Assembly: GCA_027046415.1 (NCBI GenBank)
Contig: JALTYW010000049.1
Coordinates: forward strand, 3,374-19,698
Reading direction: 5' to 3'
Source of the DNA: Sulfurovum sp.
GTDB taxonomy: Bacteria > Campylobacterota > Campylobacteria > Campylobacterales > Sulfurovaceae
Length of the DNA stretch: 16,325 nucleotides
A program made the translations under genes and the position numbers. Within the stretch, counting starts at the first letter, position 1; every line of letters begins with the position of its first letter. This document shows positions 1 through 6,466 of this stretch, in pieces. Below the pieces are notes generated by a model that did no database searches, had not been told where the DNA came from, and saw nothing but the letters and a program-made list of their open reading frames with translations.

Positions 1-368
1 CCTGCGAGCTGGTGCTTCAGGCAGGTGCCATAGGAAAAGGGGGAGAGATTTTCATTCTCGATATGGGCAGCCCTGTCAAAATTGTCGATCTTGCCAAAAA
101 AATGATTGAACTCAGCGGCAGGGAGGAGATCGAGATTGTCTTTACAGGACTTCGCCCCGGTGAAAAACTCTATGAGGAGCTGCTCATCGACGAGAGTGAT
201 ATGCATACTGTTTATGAATCCATCACCGTTGCGGCACCGACACACTATCCAATCGAGCAACTCAACAACGATATTGAGGTTCTGATGCAGGAGGAGGACA
301 AAATCGCCAAACTCAAGGAGATTGTTCAGGAGTTCAATCACATGCCAAATGGTTCACAGAAGCCGTAG
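1..368 (+). CDS. Nucleotide-sugar 4,6-dehydratase/epimerase (CapD/WbpM/PglF type), 3' end only
   Basis: The reading frame is open from the first full codon (position 3) to the TAG at 366-368, so this is the C-terminal ~120 residues of a longer protein that starts outside the window. It carries the typical tail of the membrane-anchored CapD/WbpM/PglF short-chain dehydrogenase family: [15 protein letters not shown], then [11 protein letters not shown], then [13 protein letters not shown]. Family members convert UDP-GlcNAc to a 4-keto-6-deoxy sugar, the first step toward sugars such as QuiNAc, FucNAc or bacillosamine. The NAD-binding Rossmann and catalytic residues lie upstream and cannot be checked. 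An internal GTG at position 12 is in frame but is not a real start, because the preceding codons (CEL) already match the family. The position directly before the exporter genes fits a sugar-precursor gene at the start of a polysaccharide locus. Confidence 0.9.
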   Translation, partial: CELVLQAGAIGKGGEIFILDMGSPVKIVDLAKKMIELSGREEIEIVFTGLRPGEKLYEELLIDESDMHTVYESITVAAPTHYPIEQLNNDIEVLMQEEDKIAKLKEIVQEFNHMPNGSQKP

Positions 369-399
369 TATTCTGTTCTACTTATAATTCAAAAAGGTG

Positions 400-405
400 T
401 ATAAT
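400..405 (+). promoter_or_regulatory. Candidate sigma-70 -10 box upstream of the exporter operon
   Basis: A perfect TATAAT sits in the 63-base gap between the dehydratase stop and the wzm start. About 18 bases upstream there is only a poor -35 (TTCTAC, 376-381). Campylobacterota sigma-70 promoters usually depend on the -10 and T-rich upstream sequence rather than on a -35 box, so this is credible. Transcription would begin near 412, leaving a leader of about 20 bases before the GTG at 432. Confidence 0.5.
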
Positions 406-431
406 GGGACTTCAATTTGGGCTAAAGGGCA

Positions 432-1226
432 GTGTTGTTCACTTTTTTAAAAACGATATGGCAGAATAAAAGACTGTTATGGTCACTGATCAAAAATGAT
501 TTCAGACAGCGCTATCTTGGCAATGTCCTCGGTATTGCATGGGCATTTATCCAACCGACCGCTACCATTCTGATTTTCTGGTTTGTTTTTCAGGTTGGAT
601 TCAAATCACAGCCGGTCGATAATTTTCCGTTTATCCTCTGGCTGGTTGCGGGAATGTTCCCCTGGTTTTTCTTCGCGGAAGCACTCTCTACCGGTACAAA
701 CAGTATCATCGCCAACGCATTTCTGGTTAAAAAAGTGGTCTTCCGTGTCAGCTTGCTGCCTATTATCCCGCTCTTTTCCGCATTAATCGTTCATCTTTTC
801 TTTATCTTTTTCATGCTCGGTATGTTCCTCTACTATGGTTACACGCCCGATATATATGCACTCCAGCTCTTTTACTACCTCTTCGCTCTCTCCATACTCG
901 TACTCGGACTTTCATGGATCACCTCATCTGTGGTTGTCTTTTTCAGAGATATGGGACAGCTCGTTTCGATGCTGATTCAATTTGGGTTTTGGCTGACACC
1001 AATCTTTTGGTCTATGAAAATGATCCCGGAAAAGTACCACTGGATCATTGAACTCAACCCCATGGTATACATTATCGAGGGGTATCGTAACAGTATGATC
1101 TACCACAAGTGGTTCTGGGAAGACATGCATATGACCCTCTACTACTGGAGTATCACACTTACCCTGTTTGTTCTGGGAGGACTAACGTTTAAAAAACTGA
1201 GACCACACTTTGCGGATGTGTTATGA
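432..1226 (+). CDS. wzm: Polysaccharide ABC exporter permease (Wzm, ABC-2 family)
   Basis: A 264-residue integral membrane protein, the usual length for Wzm/RfbA permeases. The N-terminus has the family motif LIKNDFRQRYLGNVLG (about residues 19-34), followed by about six hydrophobic segments and the C-terminal LNPMVYIIEGYRNSM motif (about 215-229). It would form the inner-membrane channel that moves undecaprenyl-diphosphate-linked glycan to the periplasm with Wzt. An in-frame TAA at 423-425 limits the start to GTG 432 or TTG 435. The AAAGGG at 424-429 is better spaced for TTG 435, so either is possible. The end (RPHFADVL) looks intact. Its partner wzt, normally adjacent or overlapping, lies 416 bases downstream because another gene has been placed between them. 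Confidence 0.93.
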   Translation: MLFTFLKTIWQNKRLLWSLIKNDFRQRYLGNVLGIAWAFIQPTATILIFWFVFQVGFKSQPVDNFPFILWLVAGMFPWFFFAEALSTGTNSIIANAFLVKKVVFRVSLLPIIPLFSALIVHLFFIFFMLGMFLYYGYTPDIYALQLFYYLFALSILVLGLSWITSSVVVFFRDMGQLVSMLIQFGFWLTPIFWSMKMIPEKYHWIIELNPMVYIIEGYRNSMIYHKWFWEDMHMTLYYWSITLTLFVLGGLTFKKLRPHFADVL

Positions 1227-1228
1227 TG

Positions 1229-1270
1229 TGTTCTGTGTTACGTATTCCGTTTTCTGTATTCCGTGTTACG
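1229..1270 (+). repeat. Degenerate 7-bp tandem array, left flank of the four-helix gene
   Basis: Six consecutive heptamers can be read in register: TGTTCTG, TGTTACG, TATTCCG, TTTTCTG, TATTCCG, TGTTACG. The approximate consensus is T[G/A]TT[C/A]CG. The array begins 2 bases after the wzm stop and ends 26 bases before the ATG of the four-helix-bundle gene. A related array lies on the opposite strand on the other side of that gene (1678-1726). The 14-base stretch at 1257-1270 matches the reverse complement of 1713-1726 at 11 of 14 positions. Confidence 0.75.
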
Positions 1271-1296
1271 AATGCCAGCTTCCAAAGGTATACTAA

Positions 1297-1653
1297 ATGA
1301 AATGTGAAAAGTTGGATGTTTGGAAAAAAGCAACACGTTTGTCCTCTGATGTTTATAAGACCTTTGCAAAGTGTAAAGATTTTGGTTTCAAAGACCAGAT
1401 CACACGTTCAGGACTTTCTATACCAAGCAATATTGCAGAGGATATGGAAAAGACATCCGTAAAAGAACAAATTCGTTTTTTAGACATTGCCAAAGGCTCA
1501 ACTGCAGAATTTGCTACACAAACGTATATTGCAATGGATATAAAATATATAGAAAAAGAAGTAGGCAGAGAGTGGATAGATGCAGCTGACCATCTCATAG
1601 CAATGATCACAAAACTTCAACAATCTCTGAGAAGGAAACTGGATGCCAACTAA
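1297..1653 (+). CDS. Four-helix-bundle protein (S23/23S rRNA IVS-encoded family)
   Basis: 118 residues, the typical length of the TIGR02436 four-helix-bundle family. Hallmarks are LDVWKKA near the start (6-12), SIPSNIAE (41-48) and IAKGSTAEFATQ (64-75), followed by a final amphipathic helix with ADHLIAMITKLQQSL. The usual glycine after IAE is Asp49 here. The start ATG has an AAAGG (1284-1288) eight bases upstream. Biochemical function is unknown for most members; relatives are found in 23S rRNA intervening sequences, and Avd binds RNA or the reverse transcriptase in retroelements. Nothing links the protein to polysaccharide chemistry. It overlaps the next gene by 11 bases (ATG of wzt at 1643, TAA here at 1651-1653), so it is placed to be translationally coupled to wzt. 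No reverse transcriptase or template repeat is visible nearby. Confidence 0.9.
   Translation: MKCEKLDVWKKATRLSSDVYKTFAKCKDFGFKDQITRSGLSIPSNIAEDMEKTSVKEQIRFLDIAKGSTAEFATQTYIAMDIKYIEKEVGREWIDAADHLIAMITKLQQSLRRKLDAN
1632..1636 (+). promoter_or_regulatory. Ribosome binding site that fixes the wzt start
   Basis: AAGGA lies six bases before the ATG at 1643 and inside the last codons of the four-helix gene. An in-frame TGA at 1628-1630 lies just upstream, and there is no in-frame ATG, GTG or TTG between 1643 and the codons of the ATPase core near 1834. This site and ATG are therefore the only conventional way to start Wzt. Confidence 0.7.
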
Positions 1654-3022
1654 AAACACACTCCAATCCTCAAAAAACACGACACGGAAGACCGAACCCG
1701 GAACCCGGAACCCGGAACCCGCAATACAAGTTTCCAATCTAACCAAAATCTACCACCTCTACGATCACCCTCAGGACAGGCTCAAAGAGGCACTGAATCC
1801 TTTCAAAAAGTCCTACCATCACGACTTCTATGCTATGCAGGGGGTCTCTCTTGAGATCAAAAAAGGTGAAACCGTCGGGATCATAGGGAAAAACGGTGCA
1901 GGAAAATCGACACTGCTGAAGATGATCACCGGGGTTCTCAACCCCACCCACGGAGAGATCAAAACGTACGGGACTATCGCTTCTCTTTTGGAGCTTGGTG
2001 CCGGTTTCAACCCTGAAATGACAGGTCTGGAGAACATCTACCTCAACGGAACCCTGATGGGCTTCACCCATGCACAGATGGAAGAGAAAGTTGAAGCCAT
2101 TTTGGCATTTGCCGATATTGGCGAGTTTATACACCAGCCTGTCAAGATGTACAGTTCAGGCATGTTCGCAAGGCTGGCATTTTCTGTTTCAATCAATGTT
2201 GAACCGGATATACTCATAGTCGATGAAGCGCTCAGTGTGGGGGACATGGCATTTCAGATGAAGTGTTTCAAAAAGTTTCAGGATTTTCAGGCAGAAGGGA
2301 AAACCATTCTCTTCGTTACCCATGCACTCGATACTGTCATTCGGTACTGCAGCCGCGGCATCGTCATCGATGAAGGCAGGATTGTCTTTGACAACACCCC
2401 GAAACTTGCAGTCGATGCATTTAAGAAGATCCTTTCAGGCAACTTCTACGGCAAGGAAGATACCCTGAAAGAATCAAACGAGAAAGCAAAAGAAGACACC
2501 GCCACATCGACCGAACATACCAATCCGCTTCCAAAACAGCAGTTGCTGAAAGCATCTTTCGACACGCACAGAGAACGCGACACCTACGGCAACAACAAAG
2601 CGGTCATCACAGATTACGGCATTACCGACAGCAGTGGTACACCCACAGCAATTCTCGACTACGACAGCGAATTCAAGATCATTATGGAAGTCACATTCAA
2701 CCAGACCGTGACCGAGCCCATATTTGCCTTTACCATCAAGGATCTCAAAGGCTTAGAGATCACCGGCACCAATACACTGATGAAACATACACTGACGGGA
2801 ACATTTGCCAAAGGAGAACGCGTAACGGTCTCATTCACCCAGAAAGCGAACCTGCAACTGGGGAAATATGCCCTATCACTTGGCTGTGTAGCGATCAACG
2901 AAACAGGGATAGAGGTTTTCAACAGAGTCTACGATGCCATACTCTTTGAAGTGATCGGATCGGTTCAAATGGTCGGTTTTTATGATCTTCAGAGCCATAT
3001 TACTGTGGAGAAAGGATATTGA
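1643..3022 (+). CDS. wzt: Polysaccharide ABC exporter ATPase with C-terminal glycan-binding domain (Wzt)
   Basis: 459 residues. The nucleotide-binding domain has Walker A GKNGAGKST (82-90), signature region SSGMFARLAF (171-180), Walker B DILIVDEAL (189-197) and the switch His227 in FVTHA. A charged linker (about 270-300) leads to a C-terminal beta-rich domain (about 305-459) of the Wzt_C type. In E. coli O8/O9a that domain binds the capped end of the glycan and licenses export. Family homology begins around residue 27 (AIQVSNLTKIYHLY). Residues 1-26 are extra: they are encoded by the end of the four-helix gene region and the heptamer array at 1678-1726, which gives the low-complexity EPGTRNPEP. 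The native start codon seems to have been lost. The stop overlaps the next ATG at TGATG (3020-3024). Confidence 0.95.
   Translation: MPTKNTLQSSKNTTRKTEPGTRNPEPAIQVSNLTKIYHLYDHPQDRLKEALNPFKKSYHHDFYAMQGVSLEIKKGETVGIIGKNGAGKSTLLKMITGVLNPTHGEIKTYGTIASLLELGAGFNPEMTGLENIYLNGTLMGFTHAQMEEKVEAILAFADIGEFIHQPVKMYSSGMFARLAFSVSINVEPDILIVDEALSVGDMAFQMKCFKKFQDFQAEGKTILFVTHALDTVIRYCSRGIVIDEGRIVFDNTPKLAVDAFKKILSGNFYGKEDTLKESNEKAKEDTATSTEHTNPLPKQQLLKASFDTHRERDTYGNNKAVITDYGITDSSGTPTAILDYDSEFKIIMEVTFNQTVTEPIFAFTIKDLKGLEITGTNTLMKHTLTGTFAKGERVTVSFTQKANLQLGKYALSLGCVAINETGIEVFNRVYDAILFEVIGSVQMVGFYDLQSHITVEKGY
1678..1726 (-). repeat. Degenerate 7-bp tandem array, right flank, translated into Wzt N-terminus
   Basis: Read on the minus strand from 1726 to 1678 the heptamers are TATTGCG, GGTTCCG, GGTTCCG, GGTTCCG, GGTTCGG, TCTTCCG, TGTCGTG. 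On the plus strand the core is AACCCGG three times (1695-1715) plus a partial copy. The unit is the same family as the left array (1229-1270) but in inverted orientation. Twenty-one bases of exact repeat equal seven codons, so the array stays open in the wzt frame and encodes a Pro/Glu/Arg/Thr-rich leader. Confidence 0.8.
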
Positions 3023-4860
3023 TGAAAAGAGTGAACCTGAAAAAACTGGGGATACTGTTTGCCCTTTACATCGCTATTTTTGCGGCAGCTTATCACTACT
3101 CCTATGCCCATGCCAAAATCAACTTTGAAATCAAAAAGGTAAAAGCAAGCCATGGTCATGCCTACGGACAGGTATACTATTCGCTCAACAACGCCTACTC
3201 ACCTTACCAGATGTACGCTTTTTTGCATTGGTGGGGATTTCATCACAAGTATCAGTCCTTTACAATCCCTGTCTACGCTGAGACTTTCAACAATATCCGC
3301 CTCGATCCCCTCTCCGATGCCGGAGAGGTTGTTATTCGTAACGTAAATGTAACAGAAGGGGCATGGTTCAACAAAAAGGTACATCCGGTAGATCTCAACA
3401 GGGTTGACCCTACACTGATGCACAATCTAAAGATCGTACATCAGGAGAGTAACCTTCTTCATCTTGTAGCAACTGGAAAAGATCCGCATCTTGTCATCGC
3501 TCAAGAACTTCACATCGGACCAACTCGTATAGACTATGCCCAATTGGTCAACATCGGTCTTTTTTCATTCTTTATACTGCTTACCCTTGTACTTCTCTTC
3601 AAAGGATTTCGGAAAGGGTATCTCCGGGGGGAAGAGATTCTGACCGTGATCATGCTGCTTGCCTACAGCACCTATACCGTTCTCTTTGGAACACAGTTCA
3701 AAATGGCATGGCTACTGATTGAATACCTGCCTTTCATTGCCATTCTGATCATTTTGAAACAGGGACTTGTCAACTACCTGTATGCCATCAGGAACATCAT
3801 TTTCATTCTTGTATCTCTTGGCACTATTGTCCTTATTGGTGACCTTGCCAATGGCACCCATACCTTCAGCAGGTATACGGATATCATTCAAAATATCGCA
3901 TCTGCGATGATCATCGCAACAAGCTTCATACAAAAAAGACGATTCAACTATCATTTTTACAAATATTTTCTGTTCGCCTTTACACTCTTCTTTGGTATAC
4001 TGACAACCATGCTGCACTACTACCTCTTCCGTATCGATACGACCATAGCCTTCGGCTTTACCATGTCCATGTCCGAATGGGCGCAAAAGAACTATACCTT
4101 CTGGTATATTTTCCTCGTATGGGGAACTGTCTCCTTTTTCCATCTGCGCGGGTACGGGTACAGGGAAAAAGCTGCCCTTCTGCTACTGCTTGCAGTCGCA
4201 TCTGTAGCCGTATTTACAGGATATTCCGCCTCTGCCAAAGTTGCTTTTGCCCTGAGTCTGCTTGTCTATCTGGTATTGACCTACCTGCCGCTTTCCAAAA
4301 AGATGCTTATGGGCATTGCCTTTCTCATTGCAGGGTATGTTCTCTTTTTCCCATGGATCTCCCATATCTTCGTGATGCTGAAAGACCTTCACCACTCTTT
4401 GGCAGGCAGAGAGGGGATCTTTGCTATTTACTCAGACCTTGTCAAGAACAATCTCCTGTTTGGGTACGGGTTTAACAACACAGGCTCCATCAACACACCA
4501 CAGTGTGTCTCCCCCGAAATCTATCGTCAGTATGCAGACAACCTCTTCATGAAGGGGTGTGCACCTCACTCCCTGCCGCTGCTGCTCTGGCTGAATCTTG
4601 GGCTTGTCGGTATGCTTCCTTTCAGCATACTGCTGTATCGTGCGACCAAAAAGCTCATCGATAGAACTTTCAAACAGAACAATCAGCCGGCACTTATTGC
4701 CATGATCGCTGCATTCATTACGATCATCACATTCAGCTGGGGTACATGGCAGCCACATGCGCTGCTTACTTTCAGCTTCTTTACAGGAATGATCCTGCTA
4801 AGCCTGAACATTAATACACTTTCCAAAAACAGACTGGAAGAACAAGATGTACAGAGATAA
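3022..4860 (+). CDS. O-antigen ligase/polymerase-superfamily membrane protein with N-terminal periplasmic domain
   Basis: 612 residues from ATG 3022, preferred over TTG 3019 because AGGA at 3013-3016 is correctly spaced. TM1 is at about 9-26. A soluble, probably periplasmic beta-type domain spans about 30-168 and includes FNNIRLDP (89-96) and ATGKDPHL (150-157). About ten further membrane segments follow. The Wzy_C/WaaL-like signature is visible: YSASAK (401-406), GREGIFAIYSDLVKNNLLFGYG (motif at 462-483) and PHSLPLLLWLNLGLVG with His516. This superfamily joins polyprenyl-linked glycan to lipid A core, protein or another repeat unit in the periplasm. Because the locus exports by ABC transporter, which does not need a Wzy polymerase, a ligase or side-chain role is more likely than main-chain polymerisation, but sequence alone cannot decide. 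It overlaps the next gene by 14 bases. Confidence 0.72.
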   Translation: MKRVNLKKLGILFALYIAIFAAAYHYSYAHAKINFEIKKVKASHGHAYGQVYYSLNNAYSPYQMYAFLHWWGFHHKYQSFTIPVYAETFNNIRLDPLSDAGEVVIRNVNVTEGAWFNKKVHPVDLNRVDPTLMHNLKIVHQESNLLHLVATGKDPHLVIAQELHIGPTRIDYAQLVNIGLFSFFILLTLVLLFKGFRKGYLRGEEILTVIMLLAYSTYTVLFGTQFKMAWLLIEYLPFIAILIILKQGLVNYLYAIRNIIFILVSLGTIVLIGDLANGTHTFSRYTDIIQNIASAMIIATSFIQKRRFNYHFYKYFLFAFTLFFGILTTMLHYYLFRIDTTIAFGFTMSMSEWAQKNYTFWYIFLVWGTVSFFHLRGYGYREKAALLLLLAVASVAVFTGYSASAKVAFALSLLVYLVLTYLPLSKKMLMGIAFLIAGYVLFFPWISHIFVMLKDLHHSLAGREGIFAIYSDLVKNNLLFGYGFNNTGSINTPQCVSPEIYRQYADNLFMKGCAPHSLPLLLWLNLGLVGMLPFSILLYRATKKLIDRTFKQNNQPALIAMIAAFITIITFSWGTWQPHALLTFSFFTGMILLSLNINTLSKNRLEEQDVQR

Positions 4861-6439
4861 CATGCGCCAGTCACCTCTTTCAAAAGAGTATCTTCTTTTT
4901 TACCTGCTCTTTGCCGCCACCCTTGCTGTCCTCTGCTGTCTGACCCATCCATTCATGAAATATCCGTTCGACATTTTCAGACACCTTTTGATGTTCGATG
5001 ACTTTTACAGTCATCCGGAAAAGATACATGATCCCTTTAAACCCTATTGGCACCATGCATGGGCACGTATTTTTCACCTTTTCCACATTGATAACACCCA
5101 GATCTTTTTCAGAGCACGCCTTGTACATGCTGTTCAGGTATTTATCAGTTTTACAGCCGTGTTCTACTTCAGCAAAATACTCATCAGGAATCTTTTTCAC
5201 ACGATCAATCCGCTTCAGGCCAACTATCTCGCATACTGGGCGACCCTGATATGGTTTACCATATTTGCGACCTTCTCGGAAGGATACCATCTTGTCTGGA
5301 TTGAGTGGTACTCCGTCACTTACCAAATCACACTGCCGCTTACACTGCTCATTACCGGCTGGACCATCTCACTGCTGTACGAAACCGCCTCTGTACGAAA
5401 AAAAATGCTTCTTTTTACAGGTATTGTACTGGTCTCCTTCGTCATTCTGGCTATCCACAGCATGGAGTATATCTACTACCTCATGTACCTTTGTGTGCTC
5501 TTGCTCGTCTATTTTGACAAAATAGCAGCTCTAGCGAAACGACACTTTTGGATATCGTTTGGGATACTTTCAGGAGTGGTACTGCTGTTTTGGAACATCC
5601 ATACCGTCGTTCATCTTGTCTCTTACCGAGAGCCTCCCCTGCTGCACTACCTGTCGTTTGACAAACTGCCGCTTTTATGGGAGAAGATCCTCCGGGATGG
5701 GCACTTTGTCGCCACCAGGCTCAGCCGGGCACACGCCTCTTTTAACGAGCTCTATATCCTCTCTCTGCTGTTGATAACCATAACAGCCGTAACCGTGCTT
5801 CTGCGTCTTCTGCTGCACAAAACTCCGATCGTTCGGCCAAGACTTCTCATCTTTGTTACAATTACATCCTTTTTCGTGTTTATCCCTGTTGCCGACATTA
5901 CAGCAGGCATTGGTGCCATCCTCACCCATGTCAACCTTGTCAACCGCTTCTATTACAGCTCTCTTCTCTTCCTCGCTGTACCGGTTGCCGTCTTCTACTT
6001 TCTGCATCTTGCCAAGCAAGACCGTATCTTGATTGTCAACATGGCAGTTGCAGTGCTGCTAAGCGGTACCTATCTCTACTCAAAGTACGATATAGGCCAT
6101 CGGCAGAACTACTACAAAAACATACAGTCAATCAAAAATGCGTTTGATGAGAGGAAGATCGGTTTTCAGCTCTCACCTGAACAGATTGAAACGATTGGAA
6201 GGAAGCTCACACAGATAAAGCAAGAACACCCAGGAGAATACTACTATTTTTATGCAAGAGAAGACATCGCATTTGTGCTAAAATATGTTTATGCACAGAG
6301 TGTTTACCTGCCAAAACACTGGAACGGAAGAGGCATCGATGTCAACCGCTATATACAAGCCTATCACCACAGCGATAAGGCAAACAAAATACTCTTTAGT
6401 GTACCCGAAGGATTTCCGGACTATGCACCGTATCGATAG
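4847..6439 (+). CDS. Polytopic membrane protein, possible GT-C glycosyltransferase
   Basis: 530 residues with about 9-11 hydrophobic segments (first at about 15-33, last at about 394-411) and a soluble C-terminal tail of about 115 residues. The first extracytoplasmic loop after TM1 contains paired acidic residues (FDDFY, Asp51-Asp52) and several His and Trp residues, the place where GT-C glycosyltransferases keep their catalytic Asp. I do not recognise a specific family and the GT-C assignment is tentative. The start at ATG 4847 has GGAAG at 4836-4840; a second ATG at 4862 is possible. Its location between a ligase-like protein and a glycoside hydrolase, in a locus with a GtrB-like enzyme, suggests glycan assembly at the outer face of the inner membrane. 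It could also be an uncharacterised polymerase or acceptor-handling protein. Confidence 0.6.
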   Translation: MYRDNMRQSPLSKEYLLFYLLFAATLAVLCCLTHPFMKYPFDIFRHLLMFDDFYSHPEKIHDPFKPYWHHAWARIFHLFHIDNTQIFFRARLVHAVQVFISFTAVFYFSKILIRNLFHTINPLQANYLAYWATLIWFTIFATFSEGYHLVWIEWYSVTYQITLPLTLLITGWTISLLYETASVRKKMLLFTGIVLVSFVILAIHSMEYIYYLMYLCVLLLVYFDKIAALAKRHFWISFGILSGVVLLFWNIHTVVHLVSYREPPLLHYLSFDKLPLLWEKILRDGHFVATRLSRAHASFNELYILSLLLITITAVTVLLRLLLHKTPIVRPRLLIFVTITSFFVFIPVADITAGIGAILTHVNLVNRFYYSSLLFLAVPVAVFYFLHLAKQDRILIVNMAVAVLLSGTYLYSKYDIGHRQNYYKNIQSIKNAFDERKIGFQLSPEQIETIGRKLTQIKQEHPGEYYYFYAREDIAFVLKYVYAQSVYLPKHWNGRGIDVNRYIQAYHHSDKANKILFSVPEGFPDYAPYR

Positions 6440-6466
6440 TATTCGCATCGGCACAGAGGCGTGTCG

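Larger units (their letters stand above)
1229..1726. mobile_element. Putative four-helix-bundle gene cassette with inverted heptamer arrays
   Basis: The interval holds a heptamer array, the four-helix-bundle gene (1297-1653), and an inverted array of the same heptamer family. It interrupts wzm-wzt, a pair that is normally contiguous. The inner gene looks more AT-rich than the surrounding operon. No transposase, integrase or target-site duplication is visible, so mobility is inferred only from position, from the matching flanks and from the gene family. That family is known as the reading frame of intervening sequences in 23S rRNA of Leptospira, Coxiella and others, and it is related to the Avd protein of diversity-generating retroelements. 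The outer limits are those of the repeats and may be off by some bases. Confidence 0.5.

Noticed and set aside
12..14. GTG at position 12 as a true start of the first gene
   Set aside because: The frame is open to the window edge and the preceding codons continue the dehydratase family sequence, so the gene is simply truncated by the window.
1289..1294. TATACT just before the four-helix gene as its -10 box
   Set aside because: It is only 2 bases upstream of the ATG at 1297, too close to leave a normal leader; AAAGG at 1284-1288 is better explained as the ribosome binding site.
1297..1653. Avd component of a diversity-generating retroelement
   Set aside because: The fold family is the same, but there is no reverse transcriptase, template repeat or variable repeat in the window, and SIPSNIAE is typical of the general S23-like family.
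1229..1726. CRISPR-like or direct-repeat array reading of the heptamers
   Set aside because: Units are 7 bases, degenerate, contiguous without spacers and inverted between flanks, so they do not form a CRISPR array.
3019..3021. TTG start for the ligase-family gene
   Set aside because: ATG 3022 is one codon downstream, has the better distance to AGGA at 3013-3016, and forms a standard TGATG overlap.
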